Shown here: piece by piece, positions 13,788 to 22,470 of the stretch
How positions within the stretch are numbered: position 1 is the first letter of the stretch
Layout: each line of letters starts with the position of its first letter
DNA from: JABFSM01 sp052389555
GTDB taxonomy: Bacteria; Gemmatimonadota; Gemmatimonadetes; Gemmatimonadales; GWC2-71-9
Assembly (NCBI GenBank): GCA_052389555.1
Contig: JBQTHV010000058.1
Coordinates: 1 to 35,217 of the forward strand
Direction of reading: 5' to 3'
Length of the DNA: 35,217 bases
Notes under the pieces: generated by a model
The model's database searches: none
Told to the model about the DNA's origin: nothing
The model's input: the letters and a program-made list of their open reading frames with translations, nothing else
Translations under genes and position numbers: made by a program

Positions 13788-15428
13788 CTACCTGCTCATG
13801 TCGCGCAAGAGAGACTCAATGGAGATCCGGCGTCCCAGGAAGTCCTCGACCACTGCGCGAGCCGGCCGCGCCCGGCCGAAGCGAAACAGCCGCTCGCTCA
13901 CCCAGTCGTACCAGCCCGGGTCACCCGCGGTGAATCGCCCGCGAAGCGTCGCCATTCGCTCCCGGATATCCGCGATCAGGATGGCGCCCACCGCATAGTT
14001 CAGCATGTACCCCGGATTGCCAACCAGCTGACCCCGAAGCGCCCACCAGGACCACTCGGCATGCGGGCGGATCCGGAGATAGTCCCGGGTTATGTCGGTC
14101 CAGATCTGATTGGGGCTGGTCTCGGGAGACCGATGAACCCGAATCTCGAACAGGGACCAGGCCACGTCGAGCACGATTCCCCCGTACTGGGAGCGCAGGG
14201 TGCTGGCCGGCGGGGTCGCAGTTCCCAGGTAGCGCCGTTGCCACTTCGGGTCGTAGAGCTCGAGCGCCGCCAATTCCGCAATGGCTTCGGTGAAGGTGTC
14301 GCTATCGGGCCAATCACGAAACGCCGGCCGGGCCCGGATCGCCGCGATGTGGACCGCGTGGCCGAGCTCATGGAGCAGCTCGGCGAGATTATCGAAGCCG
14401 CCGATCCGGTAGGAGGTGACCACCCACGGCTCGATGGGATCCCGCGCCCCGAAATCGGTGTAGGAGATCGGGTACTTGCCTGGCCGGGGATCCAGGTCGT
14501 AGCGGATACCGAGCCGGACCGGGTCGGCGCCGAGGTCGCGGTAGAAACGCTCCGCCAGAGGCCTCAGCGAATCGCGGGGAATGCGGGCCGAAAGTCGCCG
14601 ACTGGCGTCCCCGGCGAAATAGTGGAAGTCCCAGGGCTCCAGCAGGGTATCGGGCAGGCCGGCCCGCCAGCGGGTTAGGATGGCAACCAGCCAGCGTTCC
14701 AGGCTATCGGGCTCGATGCCCAGGGCGCGGGCCCGTTCCTCCATTGGCGTGCCGCGGCCGCTCCAGGTCGAGTTCCGGAGTGCTACCATGCGGCGGTAGG
14801 GGCTCCCCGCCCCGTCGTCTCCGTTGACGCTCCGCCAGACCGGTTCGAGCGCCAGGAACAGCCGGCGCCGCCGCCCGGCGTCGTCGGTCCGGCCCAGGAG
14901 GCCAAGGATGGCGAGGCGATCGAGCGTGTCCCGGTCCACGACGATCCGCCGGGCGGCGGCGCCATAACACGCGAAGGTCCGCCGGGTGAGGACCGCAAGG
15001 CCGGCACCCCGAAGGGCGGGCGGGAAGGGATCGCCGCAGTCGGCCGGTTCGGCCGGGCCCTCGGGCCGGTCCTCCTCGGCCTCGGCCTCCACCAGCGCCT
15101 CCCGGATCGCGGCCAGGGCTCCCGCGTCGTCCCCGGTGAGCGAGCTCGCGGAAATCCCGTCCACCAGTGCCCGGACCCGCAGGGTCAGCCGGGCCTGGCG
15201 GGCCCCCAGCGTATCGGCCGGCTCGCCTCGCGGCGAAACGGCGAGCCCGAGATTGCGGGTTAGGCGAAGCTGATCACGCGCGATTTGCAGCTCGAGCCAG
15301 ACCTGCTCCAGCTGGCGGAGCCGGCCAGCCGTCTGGGCGTGCACCGGGAGAGCGGCGCCAATGGTGAACAGCAGGAGCAGCAGTCCAGCCGTCCAGCCGC
15401 TCCGCCGTCCCGCCCTCCTAGCTGACAA
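13788..15428 (-). CDS. Exported gluzincin-type metallopeptidase (M3/M2-like)
   Basis: A protein of about 546 residues with an N-terminal signal peptide (GLLLLLFTIGAALPVHAQ). The C-terminal half has HELGHAVH (His353, Glu354, His357), and about 24 residues later FTEAIAEL, whose Glu381 or Glu385 would be the third zinc ligand. This matches the layout of the M2/M3/M32 clan, in which a mostly helical protein bears HExxH and a downstream Glu. Helical segments surround the site (IVLDVAWSLFEIRVHR, YMLNYAVGAILIADIRERM). It is probably a periplasmic or secreted peptidase, substrate unknown. The start is uncertain: no ATG exists near the signal sequence, and the TTG at 15428 overlaps the upstream gene by 11 bp. 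An AGGAGGG within that overlap could serve a downstream CTG. Two TAACCCGC motifs fall in Leu-Thr-Arg codons. Confidence 0.78.
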   Translation of the reverse strand: MSARRAGRRSGWTAGLLLLLFTIGAALPVHAQTAGRLRQLEQVWLELQIARDQLRLTRNLGLAVSPRGEPADTLGARQARLTLRVRALVDGISASSLTGDDAGALAAIREALVEAEAEEDRPEGPAEPADCGDPFPPALRGAGLAVLTRRTFACYGAAARRIVVDRDTLDRLAILGLLGRTDDAGRRRRLFLALEPVWRSVNGDDGAGSPYRRMVALRNSTWSGRGTPMEERARALGIEPDSLERWLVAILTRWRAGLPDTLLEPWDFHYFAGDASRRLSARIPRDSLRPLAERFYRDLGADPVRLGIRYDLDPRPGKYPISYTDFGARDPIEPWVVTSYRIGGFDNLAELLHELGHAVHIAAIRARPAFRDWPDSDTFTEAIAELAALELYDPKWQRRYLGTATPPASTLRSQYGGIVLDVAWSLFEIRVHRSPETSPNQIWTDITRDYLRIRPHAEWSWWALRGQLVGNPGYMLNYAVGAILIADIRERMATLRGRFTAGDPGWYDWVSERLFRFGRARPARAVVEDFLGRRISIESLLRDMSR

Positions 15429-16524
15429 ACCTCACCGCGTACACCGGCGGAAGGTGCTCCGACACCGTCGCCCAGGACTCTCCCCGATCGGTGGACACCC
15501 AGAGACTTCCGGTGGTGGTGCCGAACGCGAGGCGTTCCCCCGTCCGATCGATGTCGAGGGCGTGGCGGAAGGTGAGATCGTAGGCAGAGCTCGCAGGGAG
15601 GCCGCGATCGAGCACCTGGAAAGTCTGCCCGCCGTCGGTCGTGCGGGTTACCATCACCCGGCCGTCGGGCGGCAGCCGGTGCTCGTCGCTCACGCCGGGA
15701 ACGAACCACGCCGTGTCCGGATCGCCGGGATGGACCGCCACCGCGAACCCGAACGAGGAGGGTTGCGCGCTGACCTCCCGCCAGCTCTCACCACCGTTGT
15801 CGGTGCGAAAGATCCCGTTGTGATGCTGGGCCCACATGGTATCGGGCCGAGCCCGGCAGAGGACCACCCGATGGGGATCCTGGATCCCGGGATCAAGTGC
15901 GCGCTCGGGGGGCATATACGCCGCGCGCATTCCCTGGGCCCGACAGGCCCAGGTTTCTCCGCCGTCGCTGGTCACCCAGACTCCACCGCAAGAGACGCCG
16001 AGGACGATGCGGTTGGAATCTCGGGGATCGACCAGGATCGAGTGGATCCCGGGGAGATCGGCGCCGCCACCAAACCACTCCTTGCGCCCGGGGTGATCCC
16101 AGAGGGGGCGGACCAGCTGCCAGGTTGCGCCGCGGTCGTCGCTTCGGAACAGTCCGCCGGGAATGGTGCCGCACCAGAGCCGGCCGGGTTGGTCCTCTCC
16201 CCCCGGCTCGAGGGCCCAGATCAGCGAGACCGAAGGCGTAATGGGACCGCTGAAATGGGTTGACACCGTAGCGAGCTCACCCTCTGGGAATGCGGGGGTG
16301 GTGATTTCCTGCCAGGTCTTCCCGCGATCGTCGGAGCGATGGAGCTTGACGCCGAAATGGCCATGGTTGAGCGCGGCATATCGGGCGCCGTCGCGGGGAT
16401 CGGTGAGGACCTGGGAAACGTTGCTTCCCATGAAGCCCGCTTCCCGAAGCTGCCAGGATCCGTTTGGACCTGGGTCCGTGGAGAAGAGGCCCTTTCGGGT
16501 AGCCAGCAAGATTTCGTTGCTCAT
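15418..16524 (-). CDS. Asp-box (BNR/sialidase-like) beta-propeller protein
   Basis: A 368-residue protein with six Asp-box motifs (S/T-x-D-x-G-x-T/S-W/F): SDDRGKTW, SDDRGATW, TSDGGETW, TDNGGESW, TTDGGQTF and STDRGESW. They mark the blades of a six- or seven-bladed propeller like those of sialidases and Vps10/sortilin-type proteins. I see no convincing sialidase catalytic triad (FRIP Arg, Tyr/Glu pair), so hydrolase activity should not be assumed. There is no signal peptide, so it is presumably cytosolic, which is unusual for an Asp-box propeller. The gene starts one base after the stop of the MoaD-like gene. Its Shine-Dalgarno (CAGGAGGG) overlaps the codons for the MoaD-like C-terminal Ser-Gly-Gly, which indicates tight translational linkage. 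Confidence 0.87.
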   Translation of the reverse strand: MSNEILLATRKGLFSTDPGPNGSWQLREAGFMGSNVSQVLTDPRDGARYAALNHGHFGVKLHRSDDRGKTWQEITTPAFPEGELATVSTHFSGPITPSVSLIWALEPGGEDQPGRLWCGTIPGGLFRSDDRGATWQLVRPLWDHPGRKEWFGGGADLPGIHSILVDPRDSNRIVLGVSCGGVWVTSDGGETWACRAQGMRAAYMPPERALDPGIQDPHRVVLCRARPDTMWAQHHNGIFRTDNGGESWREVSAQPSSFGFAVAVHPGDPDTAWFVPGVSDEHRLPPDGRVMVTRTTDGGQTFQVLDRGLPASSAYDLTFRHALDIDRTGERLAFGTTTGSLWVSTDRGESWATVSEHLPPVYAVRFVS

Positions 16525-16525
16525 C

Positions 16526-16795
16526 TTACCCTCCTGAGAGCGCCTGAATCACCGCAATCTCGCCATCCGGTCCGACGGGGTCGCCGAGCCGGCGGCGGTC
16601 CTTGACGGCAAAACCGTCCACGAAGACGGCCATGTGCTTGCGCAGCGCGCCCTGGTCATCGAGGAGGTAGCCGCGTAGCCGCGGTTCGCGCGCAAAAGCC
16701 TCCTCCAGCGCTTCCCGGACGGTCCTGGCCTCGACCGAGAGCGCCGGGCAGGGAACGTGGCGCTGCAGCGCGCTACTGAAGCTCACCTGGACCAA
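16526..16795 (-). CDS. MoaD/ThiS-family ubiquitin-fold small protein
   Basis: An 89-residue beta-grasp protein: VQVSFSSALQRHV, VREALEEAFAREPRLRGYLLDD, KHMAVFVDGFAVKD and EIAVIQALSGG. It ends in the diglycine required for adenylation and thiocarboxylation in MoaD, ThiS and the ubiquitin-like small modifiers (SAMPs). It may be a sulfur carrier or a protein modifier; no E1-like MoeB/ThiF gene or molybdopterin gene is in the window. It is the first gene of a two-gene unit with the Asp-box propeller, separated by one base. Co-occurrence of these two families suggests that the propeller is a partner or target of the small protein, but this is inference. Confidence 0.85.
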   Translation of the reverse strand: MVQVSFSSALQRHVPCPALSVEARTVREALEEAFAREPRLRGYLLDDQGALRKHMAVFVDGFAVKDRRRLGDPVGPDGEIAVIQALSGG

Positions 16796-16866
16796 CGTCT
16801 GGCCACTCCTTCCCGTAGGTTGGTTACCGAGGTAATCTATTCGACGTCGTTCTGAGGGAGGATGTC

Positions 16867-17871
16867 ATGCTGGTTACTATGCTCGCCGCCCTGGCGCTGC
16901 CGGCACCGATTCCCGTGCTCCGGCCCGATTCGGTCACGGTCCCGATCAAGGAATGGACCGTCCCGTGGGAACGGACCCGGCCCCGCGACCCGGCGGTTGC
17001 ACCGGACGGCAAGATCTTCTTTGTCGGCCAGCAAGGGAACTACATCGCCCGCCTCGATCCCGCGACTGGTGAGTTCAAGCGCTATGAGATCGATCCGGGC
17101 ACCAACCCGCACAATGTCATCGTAGATGCCAAGGGCTTCGCGTGGTACGCCGGGAACCGGAACGGGATGATCGGAAAGCTCGACCCCGGTACCGGGGCGA
17201 TTACGCGGTATCGGATGCCGGATTCGACGTTGCGCGATCCCCATACCATGATCTTCGACCAGCAGGGCACCATCTGGTTCACCATGCAGGGCAGCAATGC
17301 GGTGGGCCGGCTCAACACCACGACCGGGAAGATCGACTTCGTTCGCATGACCGCCCCGCGCTCTAATCCGTACGGGATTACGCTCGACAAGGATGGGCGC
17401 CCTTACTTCGACCTCTTCGGAACCAACAAGATCGGCACTCTCGACCCGAAGACGATGGAGCTCAGGGAATACGTACTTCCCGATTCGGCGCGCCCCCGCC
17501 GAATTGCCTACACGTCCGATGGATACATCTGGTATGGCGACTATCGCCGCGGGATGCTGGGCCGTCTCGATCCCAAGACCGGCGCCGTGAAGGAGTGGCC
17601 GAATCCCGGCGGACGAGGTTCCCTGGCCTACGCAATGACCTCCGACGATGCGGGCCGAATCTGGTTCGTGGAGACCGGGATCCAGCCCAACCGGCTGGTG
17701 GGGTTCGACCCGAGGACGGAGAGCTTCTTCAGCCTCACGACCATTCCCAGCGGGACTCCCAACTCGGTGCGCTACATGGTGTTCGATCCCAAGACCCGAC
17801 TCATCTGGTTCGGGACCGATCGCGGCACTATTGGACGGGCCGAGGTACCGCCGGCCCGGATCACCACGTAA
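16867..17871 (+). CDS. Exported Vgb-like (streptogramin lyase-like) beta-propeller
   Basis: A 334-residue protein with a short hydrophobic N-terminus (MLVTMLAALALPAPIPVL) consistent with a signal sequence. It is built of repeated propeller blades: DPAVAPDGKIFFVGQQGNYIARLD, then HNVIVDAKGFAWYAG, HTMIFDQQGTIWFTMQG, IAYTSDGYIWYGDY and GRIWFVE. The ending G-x-I-G/A-R-LD-PxTG repeats are typical of the NHL/virginiamycin B lyase family. True Vgb enzymes linearise streptogramin B, but most relatives are of unknown function and I cannot confirm the catalytic His/Glu set, so no resistance role should be assumed. GGAGG lies 5-9 bases before the ATG. It is divergent from the MoaD-like gene. Confidence 0.82.
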   Translation: MLVTMLAALALPAPIPVLRPDSVTVPIKEWTVPWERTRPRDPAVAPDGKIFFVGQQGNYIARLDPATGEFKRYEIDPGTNPHNVIVDAKGFAWYAGNRNGMIGKLDPGTGAITRYRMPDSTLRDPHTMIFDQQGTIWFTMQGSNAVGRLNTTTGKIDFVRMTAPRSNPYGITLDKDGRPYFDLFGTNKIGTLDPKTMELREYVLPDSARPRRIAYTSDGYIWYGDYRRGMLGRLDPKTGAVKEWPNPGGRGSLAYAMTSDDAGRIWFVETGIQPNRLVGFDPRTESFFSLTTIPSGTPNSVRYMVFDPKTRLIWFGTDRGTIGRAEVPPARITT

Positions 17872-17896
17872 GGCAGGAGGCCTAACCCGCACGTCT

Positions 17897-18379
17897 ATGG
17901 CCTTGCCCGAACCGCCACCGGAACGGCGTTCCGCCTCGCAGGACGGCATGGTGGTCACCGTCCGGGATCACCTGCGGAACCTGCTGAGTACGGTCCCGAC
18001 GCCGTTCCCGTGCCGGTACGGCTGCTTCATTCATCCTCGCCGCCGGGCCGGCGAGCACGGTTTCGGCGCCATCACCCTCGCAGGAGAGAGTCTTCCGCTC
18101 ACCGTGACCCTGCTGCAGAGTCTCCGCCGGATGCCGACCCTGCTCGAGGGGACCGACCCGGTCGTGTTGGGGGCCGCTGATGACGAAGACACCCTGGTGC
18201 CCGCCGCCGAGTGGCGGGAGCCGCTTCCGGTGTCCCGGATCATGCTCTGGCACGGGGTCGATGCATCGGTCGGACCGGCCGGACTCCGGCAGCGCACCGG
18301 GGTTCTCCTCACCCCCAAGGCGTCCGGACCGCAGCTTATCCTGCTCTGCGCCGAGCGCCCGGTCGGCTGGCCTGCCTAA
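17897..18379 (+). CDS. Hypothetical protein, 160 residues
   Basis: The ATG at 17897 opens a 160-residue frame with helix VTVRDHLRNLLSTV, two cysteines in FPCRYGCFIHP, and later beta-prone segments (VSRIMLWHGV, QLILLCAERPVGW). I do not recognise the family. A GGAGG lies 17-21 bp upstream, further than usual, with a TAACCCGC motif between it and the start. Codon use fits a GC-rich gene. The stop TAA overlaps the stop TAG of the convergent phosphodiesterase gene by 4 bp, and both stops lie within one CTAACCCGC site at 18376-18384. It lies 25 bp after the propeller gene and may be in its operon. Confidence 0.55.
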   Translation: MALPEPPPERRSASQDGMVVTVRDHLRNLLSTVPTPFPCRYGCFIHPRRRAGEHGFGAITLAGESLPLTVTLLQSLRRMPTLLEGTDPVVLGAADDEDTLVPAAEWREPLPVSRIMLWHGVDASVGPAGLRQRTGVLLTPKASGPQLILLCAERPVGWPA

Positions 18380-19974
18380 CCCGCGTCGCGAGGACCTGCC
18401 AGCTCGGCTACGACCCTCCCCCCGCCTGCTCGCAGCTCGACCCCGAGCAGGGCCCCGATCGTCGGGGCAAAGTCGAGCACCGAAACCGGCCCTTCGATCC
18501 GACCCGGCTTGATGCCCGGCCCCGCGGCGATGAGCATCCCCTCCATCCGGTGCTCTCCGGTGCGGCAATAGGTATTGACGCCTTCCACCACCCCGATCCG
18601 GGGCGAATGAGCCCGGACCACGGCGCCGGCTCCTCCGCCCACCCGCGTGCTTCCCGTGGCCGCTTGATCACTCCAATCCACCAGGAGGTCAGGCAGGTCA
18701 CCGAGATATCCCCCGGAATAGAGATCGGCGGTGCGAAGCACCCGGTCTACCAGCCGTCCGCCGGTGCGTTCGTCCACGATTTCGAGCAGGTTTGCCTCGA
18801 GTTCGGCAGAGAAGTCATCTGCCTCCCGGCCCGGCGCGAGAAGTCCCGCCGGCTCTCTCCCCTTGAGATTGAGCCGGATCCCTCCCGAGGCCAGGCCGTT
18901 CGGAATCGGAAAGCACCGACTCGAGCGTGGATCGATCCCGAGCGCCGGCAACGCAGGCGGCGGGCTGGGCTCGCCCACCAGCCGCCGGCCGACGTTCGCG
19001 AGGGGGCTCTTGAGTGCGGCCGGGAGATGGTGCCAGGCCCACCGAGCTCCACCCGCCACCGATGCCGCCAGAGCGCGACGGGCGGGCGCCGGTGGAGCCG
19101 GGCTGGCCACACCCAGCCGAAACAGGATTTCCGGAAGGAGGAACTGGGCCCCATACCAGTGCGCCATGCCATGCAGCGAAACCACGAGCACAATGGCGTC
19201 ACCAACCTCCTCCAGGATCTCGCCGATGGCGGTATCAATGGCGGAGTAGACGCGGCGCAGCGGGTCCCCCCCGAGCGCGGCTACCTGACCCGGATCATGG
19301 GCCGGGTGTCCCGGATCGTGCAGGTGCCAGCATTGGTGCCCCCCGCAGTGGGACTCGGCGAAGACCTGGATGAACAGATCCCAGCGCTCCCGCCGGAGCA
19401 GCGGGATCGTCATCGCCCCGCGCAGCCTGGTCCGGAGGAGCAGGTCGTCAATCAAGACCCGATAGTCGTCCGGGGTGCGCCGGTCGAGATCGCAGGTATG
19501 GTTGGCGCAATAGCCGCCAGTATTCGCGGCGATAGTATCGGCCAGTTCACCCGGCCACGTTTGATAGCCGAACGAGGGATCGTGGCCGCCCCACTCGATG
19601 ACGTGAATGCCGTTGATCCGGGGATCGAGCCGGCAGAGCGGGACATCCAGAATTGCGACCCGCCTTCCCGCACGACTCAGCTCATCCCAGAACGGCCTGG
19701 CCTTGACGAAGTCACCCCGGGCCGGCTCGTACAGCTGGTAGGTTCCCGGCTTGAACTGGAGCAGGTAGTTGAATCCATGTCGCGCCGGGGAAACCCCGGT
19801 ATAGAACGAGGGCCAGGTGGCGCCGACGAAAAAGCCTTCCAGGCTTCGGGTAGTCGCGATGAGGCCCCGATCCATCAGGGCACGAATGGTAGGCAGCGTC
19901 CCGTCCGCGGCCCATCGGCGGAGCAGAACCGGACTTGCGGCATCCATGCCGAGGACGACGACCTTCGCGGTCAA
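18376..19974 (-). CDS. Alkaline phosphatase superfamily phosphodiesterase-like protein
   Basis: A 532-residue protein taken from the TTG at 19974, whose TTGA overlaps the stop of the upstream glycosyltransferase gene; a frame open to 20091 is unlikely to be used. It opens VVVLGMDAASP, with metal-ligand Asp11, then FVGATWPSFYTG with the probable nucleophile Thr53, as in nucleotide pyrophosphatase/phosphodiesterases. FAESHCGGHQ and HRMEGMLIAAGPGI...LDFAPTIGALLG are further superfamily features. In the position where the family normally has an Asp-His-Gly metal motif, this protein has SLHGM: the His is kept and the Asp is Leu. That may change metal occupancy or activity. The coupling to a glycosyltransferase suggests a role in surface glycan or phosphoglycan metabolism. 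No signal peptide is apparent. Confidence 0.8.
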   Translation of the reverse strand: MTAKVVVLGMDAASPVLLRRWAADGTLPTIRALMDRGLIATTRSLEGFFVGATWPSFYTGVSPARHGFNYLLQFKPGTYQLYEPARGDFVKARPFWDELSRAGRRVAILDVPLCRLDPRINGIHVIEWGGHDPSFGYQTWPGELADTIAANTGGYCANHTCDLDRRTPDDYRVLIDDLLLRTRLRGAMTIPLLRRERWDLFIQVFAESHCGGHQCWHLHDPGHPAHDPGQVAALGGDPLRRVYSAIDTAIGEILEEVGDAIVLVVSLHGMAHWYGAQFLLPEILFRLGVASPAPPAPARRALAASVAGGARWAWHHLPAALKSPLANVGRRLVGEPSPPPALPALGIDPRSSRCFPIPNGLASGGIRLNLKGREPAGLLAPGREADDFSAELEANLLEIVDERTGGRLVDRVLRTADLYSGGYLGDLPDLLVDWSDQAATGSTRVGGGAGAVVRAHSPRIGVVEGVNTYCRTGEHRMEGMLIAAGPGIKPGRIEGPVSVLDFAPTIGALLGVELRAGGGRVVAELAGPRDAG

Positions 19975-20858
19975 CGGAGTCCGGCCACCAATCGGAAGGT
20001 GAAGGAGAGAAAGCGCCAGCCGGCCGGGGCCGCCAGCGATCGAAGATGCCAGCGCCAGGCGTTCCGCCACTGGCCCGCTCGGGCGTGCCACACGGCGCGG
20101 CTGTGCAGCGCCGTGCCCAGCCGCCGCTCGAAGACGGCTCGTACGTCGGCCGGAAGCTTGAGCCGCAGCAGCTCGCGCAGGGCCTGGTCTTGGCCGAGGA
20201 GGTACTCGGTCGAATGCGAGACCGATCGAGGCGTGTTAACCCGCCACACCACGGTCGGGGTCTCGAGAAAGACCATCCGGAACGCGGTGCTGAATTGAAT
20301 CGCCAGGTAGGTACATTCGAGGAACTTCGGCATCCCGGCGAACAGATCGGGACCGATCGCGTCGCGCCTGCCAAGCCACGAACCGGGGAGCAGCCAATTG
20401 TACCGCACCACCGCCCGCAGCGGGTCCCGGCGAACCGGAGCCGGGTCCGGCACGTGAAGCCGATCGCCGCTCCGGCGCCGCTCAAAGCCGTTGGTGACCA
20501 CCACGTGGCACTCGGGCCGGGCGAGCAGAGTATTGACCCTAACCCGCAGGGCTCCCGGGAGCAGCAGGTCATCGTCGTCGAGCGCGGCGAACCACGGGGT
20601 GTCCACGGCCGCCCGGCCCGCCGCCAGCGCACCGGGCAGGCTGGCCTCGGCTCTCTCCAGCACGCGGAGCCGGGCGTCCGCTGCAAGTTCTCGGCGCAGG
20701 GTCGCATCGGCCCCGGGGCCGTTCACCACCAGGATCGGGACCGGGTGCACTCCTTCCTGGTCCAGGACGCTCTGCACCGCCGCGCGCAAGAGATCCGCCC
20801 GCTCGGGAAGCGCCGTGGTGGGAATGATCACGCTGACCGGGGGAACCTGAGATCTCAT
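19971..20858 (-). CDS. Family 2-type glycosyltransferase
   Basis: A 295-residue GT-A protein. It starts MRSQVPPVSVIIPT, the standard nucleotide-binding opening, and has the metal-binding acidic run DDDD at residues 94-97 (FAALDDDDLLLPG), followed by an acceptor region with LPGSWLGRRDAIG and FLECTYLA. It should transfer a sugar from a nucleotide donor; donor and acceptor are unknown. The ATG at 20858 is preferred to the TTG at 20879. Its stop overlaps the start of the phosphodiesterase by 4 bp. The gene is divergent from the GMC oxidoreductase (49-bp gap), so the three may share regulation. Two TAACCCGC motifs occur as GTT-AGG or GTT-AAC codons. Confidence 0.87.
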   Translation of the reverse strand: MRSQVPPVSVIIPTTALPERADLLRAAVQSVLDQEGVHPVPILVVNGPGADATLRRELAADARLRVLERAEASLPGALAAGRAAVDTPWFAALDDDDLLLPGALRVRVNTLLARPECHVVVTNGFERRRSGDRLHVPDPAPVRRDPLRAVVRYNWLLPGSWLGRRDAIGPDLFAGMPKFLECTYLAIQFSTAFRMVFLETPTVVWRVNTPRSVSHSTEYLLGQDQALRELLRLKLPADVRAVFERRLGTALHSRAVWHARAGQWRNAWRWHLRSLAAPAGWRFLSFTFRLVAGLR

Positions 20859-20907
20859 TTCGGCGCTACCGGTCCGCAATCATCCCGGAGGTCCTGACCA
20901 GCTCGCC

Positions 20908-22398
20908 ATGGATATCGACGCCCGGACGATCCGTCATCCGACTTCCCTCGAGGCCGATGTGTGCATCGTCGGGTCGGGACCGGCGGGCCTCACCCTGGCC
21001 GGCGCACTCGACGACCTCGACGTCGTGGTTCTCGAAAGCGGCGGAATCCGCCCCGAGCCGTGGACCTTGGCGCTGAACGAAGCGCGCACGATCGGCAGTC
21101 CGTATGCCGGCCTGGGACAAACCCGGCACCGGCAGACCGGCGGCGCAGCGCAAATGTGGAACACACCCATTGCCGGCGCGGTTGGCGCGAAATATGTGCC
21201 GCTCGACCCGTGGGACCTCGAGGCACACCCGGAGGCCATCTGGCCTTTCGATTACTCCGAACTGGTTCCCTGGTATCGGCGAGCCCAGGAGGTCTGTGCT
21301 CTGGGACCCTTCGAATACGACGCAGCGTATTGGTCTACTCCGGAGCGGCCCTGCCTGGACCTTCCCGACTGGCTCGTCACTCGGATCTATCAGGCCGGGC
21401 CAGCTCGGCGATTCACGGATGACTATTTAGGCGCACTCCGCCTGACCCGCAAGGCAAGGCTGATCGACCATGCGACCGCGACCGGGCTCGAGTTCGCTCC
21501 GCTCGGACGGACGGTCCAGGCAGTGCAGGTGCTCACGCCGGACCGGCACGAGCTGACGGTGCGCGCGCGAGCCATAATCCTGGCGGGCGGAGCGGTCGAA
21601 AACACGCGGCTCCTCCTGCTTTCCGATTGGGAGGACCGCTCGGGGTGGCTGGGCCGCGGCTTCATGGAGCATCCGCGTGACTCCGGTCTCACCCTGATTC
21701 CTCACTCGCCCGAGTTTGCCCGCCAAGCCGGGTTCTACGATCTGCACCGGGCCCGAGACGGGACGGTGATTGGAGGACGCATCGCGATTTCCGGCCGGGC
21801 GATATTGGAGGAACCGGTTCCCAATGCATCGGTGTCGTTGTTTCCCCGTTGGAAAGACTCTCCCAAGACGCTCCGGGAGCGCCTGACCACGCGGCTCTTC
21901 GGGCGTCCCGAAACGCCCGCGGGAGGCTACGGCTGGTGGGAGCGGCTGGCCGGGACGCCGCCTCCCGACTTCTTTCAGCTCCTCGTCAATCTGGAACAGC
22001 GGCCCCATCCCGAGAACCGCATCGTTCTGGCTACCGAGCGGGACCCGCTGGGCACTCCGAGAGTCGAGCTGCACTGGCGATGGCGGGAGGAAGAGCAACG
22101 CGAGCTGGAACGGCTGCGAGAGCGGATCGCCACGGGTCTCGAGCAGGCGGGATGGGGCCGGGTGACGATCCAGCGCGGTACCCAACCTGACCCTAACGCG
22201 CACCATCATGCCGGGACCACCCGGATGCACGCCGACCCAGGGCACGGCGTGGTGGATCCCGACGGGAGAGTGCAGGGAACGAAGAACCTCTACGTGGCGG
22301 GAGCGTCGGTCTTCCCCTCGGCAGGTTTCGCGAACCCGGTGCTGACCATTGTGGCGCTCGCGCTCCGGCTGGCCGCTGCCGTGCGGCACGTTCTCTAG
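20908..22398 (+). CDS. FAD-dependent GMC-type oxidoreductase
   Basis: A 496-residue flavoprotein. The dinucleotide motif VGSGPAGLTLAGAL (Gly22, Gly24, Gly27) and the following VVLESGG acid end define the FAD-binding Rossmann fold. AIILAGGAVENTRLLL is the GMC middle motif. The C-terminus carries HHHAGTTRMHADP and NLYVAGASVFPSAGFANPVLTIVALALRLA, the usual C-terminal FAD and catalytic His region. It probably oxidises an alcohol or sugar hydroxyl; the substrate is unknown. The neighbouring glycosyltransferase and phosphodiesterase genes suggest a sugar or glycoconjugate substrate, by inference only. There is no signal peptide. Confidence 0.9.
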   Translation: MDIDARTIRHPTSLEADVCIVGSGPAGLTLAGALDDLDVVVLESGGIRPEPWTLALNEARTIGSPYAGLGQTRHRQTGGAAQMWNTPIAGAVGAKYVPLDPWDLEAHPEAIWPFDYSELVPWYRRAQEVCALGPFEYDAAYWSTPERPCLDLPDWLVTRIYQAGPARRFTDDYLGALRLTRKARLIDHATATGLEFAPLGRTVQAVQVLTPDRHELTVRARAIILAGGAVENTRLLLLSDWEDRSGWLGRGFMEHPRDSGLTLIPHSPEFARQAGFYDLHRARDGTVIGGRIAISGRAILEEPVPNASVSLFPRWKDSPKTLRERLTTRLFGRPETPAGGYGWWERLAGTPPPDFFQLLVNLEQRPHPENRIVLATERDPLGTPRVELHWRWREEEQRELERLRERIATGLEQAGWGRVTIQRGTQPDPNAHHHAGTTRMHADPGHGVVDPDGRVQGTKNLYVAGASVFPSAGFANPVLTIVALALRLAAAVRHVL

Positions 22399-22470
22399 GG
22401 CGTTCGCCAACTTGTTCCCGTTCTCCGGGCCGGGTACGTTGTCGGGGCTTTCACGGCCGGGATAGACCGC

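Noticed and set aside
16867..17871. Antibiotic-inactivating virginiamycin B lyase
   Set aside because: Only the propeller fold is evident; the catalytic residues cannot be confirmed, and most relatives are not resistance enzymes.
17882..18568. Minus-strand frame of 228 residues opposite the 160-residue gene
   Set aside because: Its composition is typical of a shadow frame, and it conflicts with the clear phosphodiesterase gene end at 18376.
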